Shown piece after piece: positions 38,374 through 46,637 of a stretch of DNA of 64,000 bases (the first letter of the stretch is position 1; each line of letters starts with the position of its first letter). Below the pieces are notes generated by a model that saw only the letters and a program-made list of their open reading frames with translations, did no database searches and was not told the origin of the DNA. The position numbers were made by a program, and so were the translations under genes. Origin of the DNA: Streptomyces massasporeus (GTDB lineage Bacteria > Actinomycetota > Actinomycetes > Streptomycetales > Streptomycetaceae); assembly GCF_014648995.1 (NCBI RefSeq), contig NZ_BMSE01000023.1:1-64000 (forward strand), given 5' to 3'.

Positions 38374-39006
38374 CTAGGCCTCCTGCCTTCGCAGGAGATG
38401 GTCGCGCGCCCTGGAGTCGCCCGGACCGCTGCGGTCCGCCAAGCCCGCGGCGATCCGGTCCCGGACGTCGGCGGGCCTGTGGTTCGCGTACTTGAACTTG
38501 GCACGCACGTCCGTCACTTCGAGGCGCAGGCCGCGGATGCCGGCCAGCATCCTGCCGTACGGGGCCTCGCCCACCGCCGCCCGTGCGGAGCCGCCCCGCG
38601 GCTGGAAGTGGTCGACCTGGCGGTTGAGGAGCGCGGCCTTCTCCGCCGGGTCGTCCACGACATGGGCGCGGCAGCGGAGCTGTACGGCCGCGTAGAAGCT
38701 CGTCGGGGTGCCGTGCTCGGGCGGGACGTCCGGGGCGGCCTGCCAGGGGCCGGGCACGAACACGTAGTCGTCGACCACGCTCAGCAGGACGTCCGGGCCG
38801 GCCTCCAGCGCGGGCCAGAGCGGGTTCGGGCGGGCGAGATGGGTGACGACCTCGCCGCGCACGGCGTCGTAGACGAAGTGCAGGGGCTGGACGTGGGGCG
38901 GTTCGCCCGGCAGGCCGTTGACGGCGAGCTGGCCGAAGTCGTGTTCGGCCAGCCACCGTTGCCACTCGGTGTCGTCGCGGGGCGCGTCCCAGGGGTGGAT
39001 CAGCAT
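38374..39006 (-). CDS. FMN-binding PaiB-type protein (FMN_bind_2)
   Basis: 210 residues with a split-barrel FMN-binding fold similar to PaiB (PLHFVYD near residue 41, HLARPNPLWP). Some members repress sporulation genes in Bacillus; others are oxidoreductases. Its stop lies at the boundary with the transposase remnant, so the C-terminus could have been altered by the insertion. It overlaps the preceding gene by 1 base (TGATG). Confidence 0.8.
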   Translation of the reverse strand: MLIHPWDAPRDDTEWQRWLAEHDFGQLAVNGLPGEPPHVQPLHFVYDAVRGEVVTHLARPNPLWPALEAGPDVLLSVVDDYVFVPGPWQAAPDVPPEHGTPTSFYAAVQLRCRAHVVDDPAEKAALLNRQVDHFQPRGGSARAAVGEAPYGRMLAGIRGLRLEVTDVRAKFKYANHRPADVRDRIAAGLADRSGPGDSRARDHLLRRQEA

Positions 39007-39710
39007 CAGAAGGCCGCGAGGTAGCCGGGCAGTTCGGTGCCGGGGGCCAGGCCGGGGTCGGCGTCCGGCGTGCCGTAGGCGCGCCGCACCGGGACGACAC
39101 CGGCCCAGTGCGGGAGGGCGAGGTCCTCCGGTTCGTCGTTCACGCCGCCGGTGCGCAGCTTCGCGGAGACCTCGTCCAGGTCCAGGCGGATCACGGCGGT
39201 GGCGGCCAACTCCTTCTTGTTGGCGGGGCGCGAGTCCGCGGAGCGGCCGGGCACGACGTGGTCGACCAGCGCGTCCAGCGCCTGTCGCTTCTCCTCGGCG
39301 TCCGTCACGTCGTGGGCGACGCCGTGCACCACCACGGAGCGGTAGTTGATCGAGTGGTGGAAGGCCGAGCGGGCCAGGACCAGACCGTCGACGTGCGTGA
39401 CCGTCAGGCAGACCGGAAGACCCGGGTCGGCCTGACCGGCCGCCCGCAGCGGACGCGAGCCCGTCGAGCCGTGCACGTACAGCCGTTCGCCGACCCGGGC
39501 GTACAGCGTGGGCAGCACGACCGGCGCCCCGTCGCGGACGAACCCGAGATGGCAGACGTAGGCCTCGTCGAGTATCGCGTGCACCAGGTCCCTGTCGTAC
39601 GAGGCCCGGTCCGGGGAGCGGGTGGGGACGGTGCGGTCGGACGGGGTGTAGGCGGTGTCGGGCTGCGACGGCGTCTGCGTCTGCGCGGTCCCCTGCATGG
39701 CGCTCTCCAT
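39006..39710 (-). CDS. pyridoxamine 5'-phosphate oxidase-fold protein
   Basis: 234 residues, a Pyridox_ox_2 (nitroimidazole-resistance-type) split barrel: LDEAYVCHLGFVRDGAPVVL and LARSAFHHSINYRSVVVHG are typical. It probably binds FMN or heme; substrate unknown. The ATG at 39710 or 39698 could start it. It forms a two-gene operon with the PaiB gene and is divergent from a MocR regulator, with a palindrome between them. Confidence 0.82.
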   Translation of the reverse strand: MESAMQGTAQTQTPSQPDTAYTPSDRTVPTRSPDRASYDRDLVHAILDEAYVCHLGFVRDGAPVVLPTLYARVGERLYVHGSTGSRPLRAAGQADPGLPVCLTVTHVDGLVLARSAFHHSINYRSVVVHGVAHDVTDAEEKRQALDALVDHVVPGRSADSRPANKKELAATAVIRLDLDEVSAKLRTGGVNDEPEDLALPHWAGVVPVRRAYGTPDADPGLAPGTELPGYLAAF

Positions 39711-39722
39711 TGCACTAGTGCA
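39711..39722. promoter_or_regulatory. palindrome between PPOX-fold and MocR genes
   Basis: TGCACTAGTGCA is a perfect 12-bp palindrome touching the start of the minus-strand gene and 11 bases before the GTG of the MocR gene. It is a candidate MocR operator. A CATAAT box at 39721-39726 may be a -10, which would make the MocR message leaderless (inference). Confidence 0.5.
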
Positions 39723-39733
39723 TAATTGGCTTT

Positions 39734-41065
39734 GTGCTAGGAGAGTATCCGATCAGTGGGCGTCGCGCAGCGGACATTTCCGCGAGCATCGAGCGAGCCG
39801 TGGGGGCCGGTCAGCTGCGGCCCGGTCAACTGCTCCCTCCCATGCGGGAGTTGGCGGAGCGGCTGGGGGTGAATCCCAACACGGTCGCGGCCGCGTACCG
39901 CACCCTGCGCGAGCGCGGGGTCATCGAGACCGCGGGCCGGCGGGGCAGCCGGGTGCGGCCCGCGCCGGCGACGACCGGGCGGGAGCACTTCCGGGTGGAG
40001 GTCCCCGAGGGCGTGCGGGACGTGGCGCAGGGCAATCCTGACCCGGCGCTGCTGCCGCCCCTCGCGGGCGCGTTCGCCGCGGCGGCGGAGGAGGGCGACC
40101 GGGCGCCCGTGCTCTACGGGGACACCCCTCTGGAGCCGGAGCTGGCCAAGATCGCGCGGGCCGGACTCGACGCCGACGGCGTGCCGGACGGGCCGCTCGC
40201 CGTGGTCTCCGGAGCCCTCGACGGCGTCGAACGAGTGCTGGCGGCCCACCTCAAGCCCGGTGACACCGTCGCCGTCGAGGACCCCGGCTGGGGCCGCACC
40301 CTCGATCTCGTGCCCGCCCTCGGGCTGCGGACCGTCCCCGTCGGCGTCGACGACGAGGGGCCCCGGGCGGAGGACGTGCGTGGCGCGCTGGAGGCCGGGG
40401 CGCTGGCCCTGATCGTCACCGACCGCGCGCAGAACCCGACCGGCGCCGCGGTGAGCGCCGCCCGCGCGCGTGCCCTACGCGCCGTGCTCCGGGAGCACCC
40501 GGAGGTCCTGCTGATCGAGGACGACCACGGCCACGGCATCGTCGACGTGCCCCTGCACCCGCTGGCCGGAGTCACCCGGCACTGGGCGTTCGTGCGCTCC
40601 GCCGCCAAGGCCTACGGCCCCGATCTGCGCCTCGCCGTGCTCACCGGGGACGCCGTCACCGTCGACCGCGTACGCGGGCGGCACCGGCTCGGGCCCGGCT
40701 GGGTCAGCCGGCTGATGCAGCGGGCCCTGGTGCGGCTGTGGGCCGACGGCGCGGTGGACACCGCCGAGGTGGCGGCGTCGTACGGGCGGCGGCGGGACGC
40801 GCTGATCGGCGCGCTCGAACGGCGCGGTGTGGCCGCGTACGGGCGCAGCGGGATGAACGTGTGGGTGCCCGTACCGGACGAGACCGGCGCCGTCGCCCGG
40901 CTGCTGCACGCCGGCTGGGCCGTGGCCCCCGGCGCCCGCTTCCGGCTGAGCGCACCGCCCGGCATCCGCGTCACCGTCTCCACGCTCGCCCGGGGCGAGA
41001 TCGATGCGCTGGCCGACGCGATCGCCGCGGCCCTCGGGCCGGCCCCGGCGCGGAGCTACGACTGA
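39734..41065 (+). CDS. MocR/GntR-type regulator with aminotransferase domain
   Basis: 443 residues. An N-terminal GntR helix-turn-helix (GQLLPPMRELAERLGVNPNT, then VAAAYRTLRERGVI) is fused to a fold-type I aminotransferase-like domain with a probable PLP lysine in VRSAAKAYGPDLRLA. MocR proteins often use PLP as an effector in vitamin B6 control; here the adjacent target has a pyridoxamine-oxidase fold. The start is GTG without a clear ribosome site. Confidence 0.9.
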   Translation: MLGEYPISGRRAADISASIERAVGAGQLRPGQLLPPMRELAERLGVNPNTVAAAYRTLRERGVIETAGRRGSRVRPAPATTGREHFRVEVPEGVRDVAQGNPDPALLPPLAGAFAAAAEEGDRAPVLYGDTPLEPELAKIARAGLDADGVPDGPLAVVSGALDGVERVLAAHLKPGDTVAVEDPGWGRTLDLVPALGLRTVPVGVDDEGPRAEDVRGALEAGALALIVTDRAQNPTGAAVSAARARALRAVLREHPEVLLIEDDHGHGIVDVPLHPLAGVTRHWAFVRSAAKAYGPDLRLAVLTGDAVTVDRVRGRHRLGPGWVSRLMQRALVRLWADGAVDTAEVAASYGRRRDALIGALERRGVAAYGRSGMNVWVPVPDETGAVARLLHAGWAVAPGARFRLSAPPGIRVTVSTLARGEIDALADAIAAALGPAPARSYD

Positions 41066-41110
41066 GAAGGCGTCGGCCGGGGCCCTCGGGTCCGCGGAGC
41101 TACGGCTGAG
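41029..41110. repeat. duplicated 3' end of the MocR gene
   Basis: The 38 bases at 41029-41066 (GGCCCTCGGG to CTACGACTGAG) recur at 41081-41110 with an 8-bp internal deletion and one substitution. The second copy carries the stop of the converging EamA gene. Confidence 0.7.
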
Positions 41111-42053
41111 GCACCTTCCGGGGCTTCGGCCGCACCTGTGTGAGCGCCGCCCCCGTCAGCACGATCACCGCCCCGACCGGCGTCGACCAGGCGAGCGCCT
41201 CACCGAGGAGGGCGACACCCGCGGCCGTGGCGATCACTGGGACGAAGTACGTGACCATCTGCGCGGTCGTCGGGCCGACCTCCGCGACCAGGCCGTACTG
41301 GAGGAGCATCGCGAGGCCCGTGCCCAGCGCGCCCAGGGCGGCGATCGCCAGCAGCGGCACCACGGACACCCGGGTGGGCAGGGTCGTGAACAGCGAGGTG
41401 ACGACCGCCAGCTGGACCGTGGCGAGCAGCAGCTGGGCGCCGGTCATCGACAGGTGCGAGTGGCCGGTGCCGGCCAGCGTGCGGCGGACGTAGATCCAGC
41501 CGATCGGGTAGCTGAGGGAGGCGAGCAGGGCCAGTGCCGTCCCGGTGGCGTCCAGGCCGTGGAAGCCCTGCCAGGCGCCGAGCACCGTGAGCACGCCGAG
41601 GAAGCCGAGACCCAGCCCCGCGACCCGCACCCGGGTCGGCCGGTCCTCCGACAGGGCGACCAGCGACAGCGCCATGCCCCACAGCGGCGAGGTCGCGTTG
41701 CAGATGCCCGCCAGCGTGGACGGGATGGTCAGCTCGGCGTACGCGAACAGGGAGAACGGCAGGGCGTTGAGCAGGAACGCGGCGACCGCCAGATGCCCCC
41801 AGGTGCGCGCCCCGCGCGGCAGCCGTTCACGCCGCACCGCCATCGCGGCGGCCAGCACCGCCGTGCCGAACACCAGCCGGCCGAGCGTCACCTGGAACGG
41901 CGCGTACCCCTCGGTGCCCACCTTGATGAGGAGGAAGCTGAAACCCCAGATCAGGGACAGGGTGGCGAACCGGAGGCGCCAGTCGAGGCGGCGGCGGGGC
42001 GGTGCGGACGGGGCGGTGGTGACCCGGTCGGCCGGGGTGGTGACGGTGCTCAT
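41100..42053 (-). CDS. EamA-family transporter, second intact copy
   Basis: 317 residues, ten membrane helices (LSLIWGFSFLLIKVGTEGYA and LASLSYPIGWIYVRRTLAG begin the two halves). Substrate unknown. It is divergent from a LysR regulator, the usual arrangement for a regulated exporter. ATG 42053 begins a conserved-looking polar N-terminus; the frame is open far upstream in the antisense of the LysR gene. Confidence 0.87.
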   Translation of the reverse strand: MSTVTTPADRVTTAPSAPPRRRLDWRLRFATLSLIWGFSFLLIKVGTEGYAPFQVTLGRLVFGTAVLAAAMAVRRERLPRGARTWGHLAVAAFLLNALPFSLFAYAELTIPSTLAGICNATSPLWGMALSLVALSEDRPTRVRVAGLGLGFLGVLTVLGAWQGFHGLDATGTALALLASLSYPIGWIYVRRTLAGTGHSHLSMTGAQLLLATVQLAVVTSLFTTLPTRVSVVPLLAIAALGALGTGLAMLLQYGLVAEVGPTTAQMVTYFVPVIATAAGVALLGEALAWSTPVGAVIVLTGAALTQVRPKPRKVPQP

Positions 42054-42128
42054 GCCAGCCACGATGCGGCACCGGAACCTCGTAGCACAATCGAGATTTC
42101 GCACTCGGTACCACGTAGCATTGCTTAC

Positions 42129-43031
42129 ATGTTGAACCTCGAGCGCCTGCGCACCCTCGACGCCCTCGCCCGGCACGGATCGGTGAGCGGCGCGGCCGAG
42201 GGGCTGCACATCACGACGTCCGCCGTCTCGCAGCAGCTGTCCAAGCTCGAGCGGGAGGTCGGCCAGCAGCTCCTCGCCAAGAACGGCCGCGGGGTGCGGC
42301 TCACCGACGCGGGCCGGCTGCTCGCCGAGCACGCCGGGCGCATCCTGTCCCAGGTGGAACTGGCCCAGTCCGACCTGGAGGCGCAGCGCGGGCAGGTCGT
42401 CGGCGAGCTCAGGCTGTCGGCGTTCCCGACGGCCGCACGGGGGCTGTTCCCACACGCGCTGGCCGCACTGCGCGAGCAGCACCCCGCGCTCCGACTGCGC
42501 TCCTGCGAACTCGAACCGGAGCAGGGCATCGCCGGGGTCGTGCGCGGCGACCTCGACCTCGCCGTGGTGCTCGACTGGTACAACAAGCCGATGGCGCTGC
42601 CCGACGGGCTGGTCAAGGCGTCGATCCTGGACGACCCGGCCGAGGTCGCCATGCCGGTGGGCCACCGGCTCTCGGAGCGCGCGGAGGTGGATCTCGCCGA
42701 GTTCGCCGACGACGAGTGGATCACCTGGGGCGAGGGCGAGTTCTGCCACGAGTGGCTGATGTTCACGCTGCGCTCCAAGGGCGTCGAGCCGATCGTCGGC
42801 CACCGCGCCGCCGAGAACCACACCCAGCTCGCGCTGGTCGCCGCCGGCCTCGGTGTGTGCATCGCCCCGACCCTCGGCCGCCACCCCGTGCCCGCCGGGG
42901 TCGTGACCGTCCCCCTCCGGCAGCGGGTCCGGCGGCACGTGTACGTCGTCTGGCGCGCGGACGCGGACCGCCGCCCGTCGATCCGGGCGGCGGTGAAGGC
43001 CCTGCGGGCGGCGGGGGAGAGCGTCGGCTGA
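42129..43031 (+). CDS. LysR-family regulator
   Basis: 300 residues with an N-terminal LysR helix-turn-helix (LRTLDALARHGSVSGAAEGL, then TTSAVSQQLSKLEREVGQQL) and a periplasmic-binding-type sensor domain. Likely regulates the divergent EamA exporter 75 bases away. The intergenic repeats CGTAGCA at 42081-42087 and 42114-42120 are candidate contacts (inference). Confidence 0.92.
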   Translation: MLNLERLRTLDALARHGSVSGAAEGLHITTSAVSQQLSKLEREVGQQLLAKNGRGVRLTDAGRLLAEHAGRILSQVELAQSDLEAQRGQVVGELRLSAFPTAARGLFPHALAALREQHPALRLRSCELEPEQGIAGVVRGDLDLAVVLDWYNKPMALPDGLVKASILDDPAEVAMPVGHRLSERAEVDLAEFADDEWITWGEGEFCHEWLMFTLRSKGVEPIVGHRAAENHTQLALVAAGLGVCIAPTLGRHPVPAGVVTVPLRQRVRRHVYVVWRADADRRPSIRAAVKALRAAGESVG

Positions 43032-43054
43032 GACCCGGAGGCGGCCGCGGCCCC

Positions 43055-43491
43055 GGCCGCGCGGTTGTCGTTTCGGGGGAGCGGCTGCCCCGCCCGGGCC
43101 GTGGCTGTGCTTTGGGGGGTGCGGCTTCCGCTCGGGCCACGGGTGTGGCTGCCGGGGAGTGGCTTGCGTGCCGGGGCCGCGTGGCTTTGGTTTACCGGGG
43201 GTGCTGCCGCCGCCCGGGTCCGCGGCGGTGGTGCAGGGTGAACGGCATGCGCCGCTTGGGCCGCGTGGCTGTCGTTTCGGGGGGCGCTGCTGCCGCCCGG
43301 GCCACGGGTGTGGTCCCGGGGGAGTGGCTGGCGCCGCCCGGGCCGCGCGGCTGTCGTTTCCCGGGGAGCGACCGCCGCCCGGCCCGCAGCCGGAGTTCCT
43401 GGCCGCGGCCGCCGCCCGGCCCGCGGCCGGAGTTCCTGGCCGCGGCTTCCGTCCGTGCCGCGGCCGGAGTCCCTGGAGCGGCTACTGCCCG
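43055..43491. repeat. degenerate minisatellite, about 40-bp units
   Basis: About eight units of 38-42 bases with consensus near GGCCGCGNGGCTGTCGTTTC followed by GGGGGAGCGGCTGCCGCCCG start at 43055, 43097, 43135, 43175, 43217, 43259, 43300 and 43341. Two 37-base units of a second type (GCCCGCGGCCGGAGTTCCTG) start at 43382 and 43419, with a partial third at 43456-43491 that runs into the PPOX gene end. Unit lengths are not multiples of three throughout, so it is probably non-coding. It occupies the entire gap after LysR. Confidence 0.8.
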
Positions 43492-43952
43492 GCCAGCTTG
43501 CGGAAGTCCCAGGAGACGATCTTTTCCGGGGTCAGACGGATCCAGGCGTGCCGGCCGTCGTGCGGCATCTCCTCCAGGCCGAAGTTCTTCCGCGCGAACA
43601 GCGTCTCCGGCACGTCGAGTTCGGCGCGCAGCTCACCCGTGCGCGGTATCTCGCCCACGAACTCGACGGTGCCCGACAGCTCGGCGCCGCGCAGCTCGTC
43701 GTAGTCCTCGCCGGTGTCGACCACGATCGCCACCCGCGGGTCGCGCCGCAGGTCGGTCCACCGCTTGCTGCGGACGACCGAGTACAGCCACATCGAGGCG
43801 CCGTCCCAGGCGAACCACAGCGTGCTCACGTGCGGCGCCCCGTCGGTCGACACCGTGGCGACCCGGCAGGTGCGCTGGGTGGTCAGGAAGTCGTCCAGCT
43901 CGCCCGGCGTCATCATGATCTTCCGGCCTCTGCGCTGCTGCGTGACGGTCAT
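43482..43952 (-). CDS. PPOX-class flavin/F420-binding protein
   Basis: 156 residues, a split-barrel fold: TPGELDDFLTTQRTCRVATV, then VSTLWFAWDGASMWLYS and RVAIVVDTGEDYDELRG. Could be an F420- or FMN-dependent reductase; the cofactor is not certain from sequence. The ATG has a G-rich ribosome site. Its 3' end overlaps the minisatellite and it is divergent from the isochorismatase-fold gene. Confidence 0.82.
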   Translation of the reverse strand: MTVTQQRRGRKIMMTPGELDDFLTTQRTCRVATVSTDGAPHVSTLWFAWDGASMWLYSVVRSKRWTDLRRDPRVAIVVDTGEDYDELRGAELSGTVEFVGEIPRTGELRAELDVPETLFARKNFGLEEMPHDGRHAWIRLTPEKIVSWDFRKLAGQ

Positions 43953-43979
43953 GCGCCCCCTCTTTCTCCCACGTCGTGC

Positions 43980-44007
43980 CAGAGGAGATCCTCTGACATC
44001 ACGTCAG
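43980..44007. promoter_or_regulatory. overlapping inverted repeats in a divergent intergenic region
   Basis: CAGAGGA-GA-TCCTCTG (43980-43995) shares bases with CTGAC-ATCAC-GTCAG (43993-44007). They lie between the divergent PPOX gene (start 43952) and isochorismatase-fold gene (start 44087), suggesting a shared operator. Confidence 0.5.
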
Positions 44008-44086
44008 AAAAGGATGAGTGCTCTTCCGTCCGTGCGCAATGGTGGTTACGCTCGCCCGCCCGGCCGCCGGTGACAGGGGGAAACCC

Positions 44087-44737
44087 GTGCCCTCGTACGA
44101 AGCGCTCAGCGAGCTCCTCGAACCGCGCACCACCGTGCTGCTCACCGTCGAGTGCCAGGAGGGCGTCGTCGGGGAGGACAGCGCCCTGCCCGAACTCGCC
44201 GAACAGGCACGCGCCGGCGGTGCCCTGGCCAACGTCGCCCGTCTGGTGGCGGCCGCCCACGACGGCGGCGTCCAGGTCGTCCACGCCGTCGCCGAGCGCC
44301 GCCCCGACGGCCGCGGCGCCAACAGCAACGCCCGTCTGTTCCGCGCCGCCGCACGGCTGCCCGTCCAGCAGCTGGCCGGCACACCGGCGGTGCGGGTGGC
44401 CGCCCCGATCGAGGTCGCCGAGGAGGACCTCGTCGTACGGCGCCTGCACGGGCTGTCACCCGTGCAGGGCACCGACGTCGACCCACTGCTGCGCAACCTC
44501 GGCTGCCGCACGCTGATCGTCACCGGGGTCTCGGCCAACGTGGCCGTCCCCAATGCCGTGTTCGACGCCGTGAACCGCGGCTACACCGTCGTCGTTCCGG
44601 CGGACGCCATCGCGGGAGTGCCGTCCGACTACACCCCCGCGATGATCCGCCACACCCTCGCGTTGGTCGCCACGGTCGCGACCACGGACGAGGTGCTGGC
44701 GTGCCTGGAGCGTCCGCGTGGGGTCAGGCGAGCGTGA
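44087..44737 (+). CDS. isochorismatase-fold protein lacking the catalytic triad
   Basis: 216 residues. The fold's blocks are present, but at the triad the usual Asp is Glu (TVECQEG), the usual Lys position is Arg (LVVRRLHG), and the usual Cys is Ala (TGVSANVAVPNAVFDA). Cysteine hydrolases of this family need D-K-C; isochorismatases lack Cys but keep the Asp. It is probably not a classical amidohydrolase. The GTG has AGGGGGA upstream. Its last 14 bases overlap the end of the converging Rieske gene. Confidence 0.78.
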   Translation: MPSYEALSELLEPRTTVLLTVECQEGVVGEDSALPELAEQARAGGALANVARLVAAAHDGGVQVVHAVAERRPDGRGANSNARLFRAAARLPVQQLAGTPAVRVAAPIEVAEEDLVVRRLHGLSPVQGTDVDPLLRNLGCRTLIVTGVSANVAVPNAVFDAVNRGYTVVVPADAIAGVPSDYTPAMIRHTLALVATVATTDEVLACLERPRGVRRA

Positions 44738-45212
44738 TGGAGTCGCCGTTCACGCTGATCTGCTTCGCCTCCAGCGGCTGGACCGCCGGCCCCTTCTTCA
44801 CGCTGCCGTCGAGGACGGAGAACTGACTGCCGTGGCAGGCGCAGGAGATGATGTCGTCCTTGAGGTCCACCATCGGACATTTCTGGTGGGTGCAGATCGT
44901 CGAGAAGGCCTTGTAGTCGCCCGCGGCCGGCTGCGAGACCACCACCTTCTCGTCCTTGAAGATCTTGCCGCTGCCCTCGGGGATGTCGGCGGTCTTGGCG
45001 AGCGCCGCGCCACCGGCTCCCGCTCCGCCGGACGAGCCGCCTCCGTCGTTCGTCGCGCCGCCGCCGGCGGCGCCCTGTTCGGTGGACGGGTCGGACGCCT
45101 TGTCCTCCGACCCGCACGCCGTCAGCGCCACGGTGAGCCCCGCCGCGCCGACCGCCGCCACGACGGTGCGGCGGCTCGGTCCCGACATCGGCTGAACTGA
45201 TTCGCTGGTCAT
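44724..45212 (-). CDS. Rieske [2Fe-2S] lipoprotein
   Basis: 162 residues. A twin-arginine signal (SRRTVVAAV) and lipobox LTAC with Cys33 indicate Tat export and lipid anchoring. A G/S-rich linker leads to a Rieske domain with C107-x-H109 and C124-x2-H127 as cluster ligands and C112 and C126 as a probable disulfide. It resembles high-potential Rieske proteins such as those in quinol-linked electron transfer, but no partner oxidoreductase is nearby. Confidence 0.9.
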   Translation of the reverse strand: MTSESVQPMSGPSRRTVVAAVGAAGLTVALTACGSEDKASDPSTEQGAAGGGATNDGGGSSGGAGAGGAALAKTADIPEGSGKIFKDEKVVVSQPAAGDYKAFSTICTHQKCPMVDLKDDIISCACHGSQFSVLDGSVKKGPAVQPLEAKQISVNGDSITLA

Positions 45213-45410
45213 GCTGACGTTCCTTCCGGGGATTCGTGATCTGCGGAGAGGTACGGCCCTTGCGGACCGGCTGTTCAGACCATGTCGAAATCCTGACCCG
45301 ATCTCGGAAGGACACGGGTAAAGCGGAGCTGTCGGTTCGCTGTCGGGTTCCGACCCGCCCTGCCGCGAGGCCGTCACCGCGGTCGCCGCGTGCGTCAGTA
45401 ACCTGGGGCG

Positions 45411-46166
45411 ATGCTCAAGGAAGTGATCGCGACCCGTTTCATCGCGCCCCTGCGCGAGGGCGGTTCGCTGCCCGGCCTGGTCGAGGCCGACGACTTCGGC
45501 ACCTACGTCCTGAAGTTCACCGGTGCCGGACAGGGCCGCAAGACACTCGTCGCCGAGGTGGTCTGCGGGGAGCTCGCCCGTCGGCTGGGGCTGCGGATGC
45601 CGCGCCTGGTCACCGTCGAACTCGACGCCGAGCTGGGCCTCGGCGAACCGGACGAGCAGGTGCAGAGCCTGCTCAGGTCCAGCGGCGGCACCAACCTCGG
45701 CATGGACTTCCTCTCCGGCGCGCTCGGCTTCGACCCGCTCGCCTTCCCGGTGAGCCCCGAGGAGGCCGGCCGGGTCGTCTGGTTCGACGCCCTGATCAAC
45801 AACGTCGACCGGTCCTGGCGCAACCCCAACCTGCTGAGGTGGCGGGGCGAGTTGTGGCTCGTCGACCACGGCGCGACGATGATCTGGCACCACAACTGGC
45901 CCGGCGTCCAGGCCTCCGCCGCCCGCCCCTACGACGCCTCCGACCACGCGCTGGCGTCCTTCGCGCCCGATGTCACCGCCGCCGCGGCCGAGTTGGCGCC
46001 CCTGGTCACCGAGGAGCTCCTCGCCGACGTCACCGCACAGATCCCGGACGCCTGGCTCCTGGACGAACCCGGCTTCGCCACGCCCGACGACCTCCGGCAG
46101 GCCTACGCGCGCCCGCTGCTGGCACGGGCCGCCGACATCCACGACCGCATCCAGGGGCTGAAGTGA
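45411..46166 (+). CDS. HipA-like kinase
   Basis: 251 residues, a short HipA-type kinase lacking the N-subdomain of classical HipA. The catalytic loop reads FDALINNVDRSWRNPNLL and the metal-binding loop LVDHGATM. HipA kinases phosphorylate translation components, but this compact subgroup has no established substrate. Coupled (GTGA) to a DUF3037 gene, a pairing I recall as recurrent. No HipB-like helix-turn-helix gene is nearby, so it is not a standard HipBA toxin-antitoxin locus. Confidence 0.82.
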   Translation: MLKEVIATRFIAPLREGGSLPGLVEADDFGTYVLKFTGAGQGRKTLVAEVVCGELARRLGLRMPRLVTVELDAELGLGEPDEQVQSLLRSSGGTNLGMDFLSGALGFDPLAFPVSPEEAGRVVWFDALINNVDRSWRNPNLLRWRGELWLVDHGATMIWHHNWPGVQASAARPYDASDHALASFAPDVTAAAAELAPLVTEELLADVTAQIPDAWLLDEPGFATPDDLRQAYARPLLARAADIHDRIQGLK

Positions 46167-46576
46167 ACGACCGGCACATCATCAAGGGCGGGCCCCGGGA
46201 CCGCCACGTCTACGAGTACGCCGTCCTGCGCGTCGTCCCGCGCGTCGAACGCGGCGAGTGCATCAACGCCGGCGTCCTCGTCTACTGTCGCGCCGCGTCC
46301 TACGTCGGTGCCCGCACCCACCTCGACGAGACCCGGCTGCTGGCTCTCGACCCCCGCGCCGACGTGGCCGGGGTCCGCGCCGCCCTGCGGGCGGTGGAGG
46401 GGCTGTGCGCGGGTGGCCCGACGGCGGGCCAGGCGGCGGCCGACGACCCGGGCCGCCGCTTCCGCTGGCTCGTCGCCCCCCGCTCCACGATCGTCCAGCC
46501 CGGCCCGGTGCACACCGGCCTGACCACGGACCCGGCGGCGGAGACCGGTCGGTTGCTGGACCTGCTGGTGAGGTGA
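46163..46576 (+). CDS. DUF3037 protein, partner of the HipA-like kinase
   Basis: 137 residues: YEYAVLRVVPRVERGECINA is the DUF3037 signature. No signal or membrane helix. Starts at GTG overlapping the kinase stop, indicating translational coupling and perhaps a complex. Function unknown; it might be an inhibitor, substrate or adaptor of the kinase (inference). Confidence 0.8.
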   Translation: MNDRHIIKGGPRDRHVYEYAVLRVVPRVERGECINAGVLVYCRAASYVGARTHLDETRLLALDPRADVAGVRAALRAVEGLCAGGPTAGQAAADDPGRRFRWLVAPRSTIVQPGPVHTGLTTDPAAETGRLLDLLVR

Positions 46577-46637
46577 CCTGCCGGCGAGGTGACAGCCGTC
46601 TCCCGGGGGCCGTCCCCACGGCCGCCCCGCCCGGCGG

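Noticed and set aside
43032..43918. Long plus-strand open frame through the minisatellite
   Set aside because: Repeat unit lengths vary and are not multiples of three, and the frame has no family resemblance.
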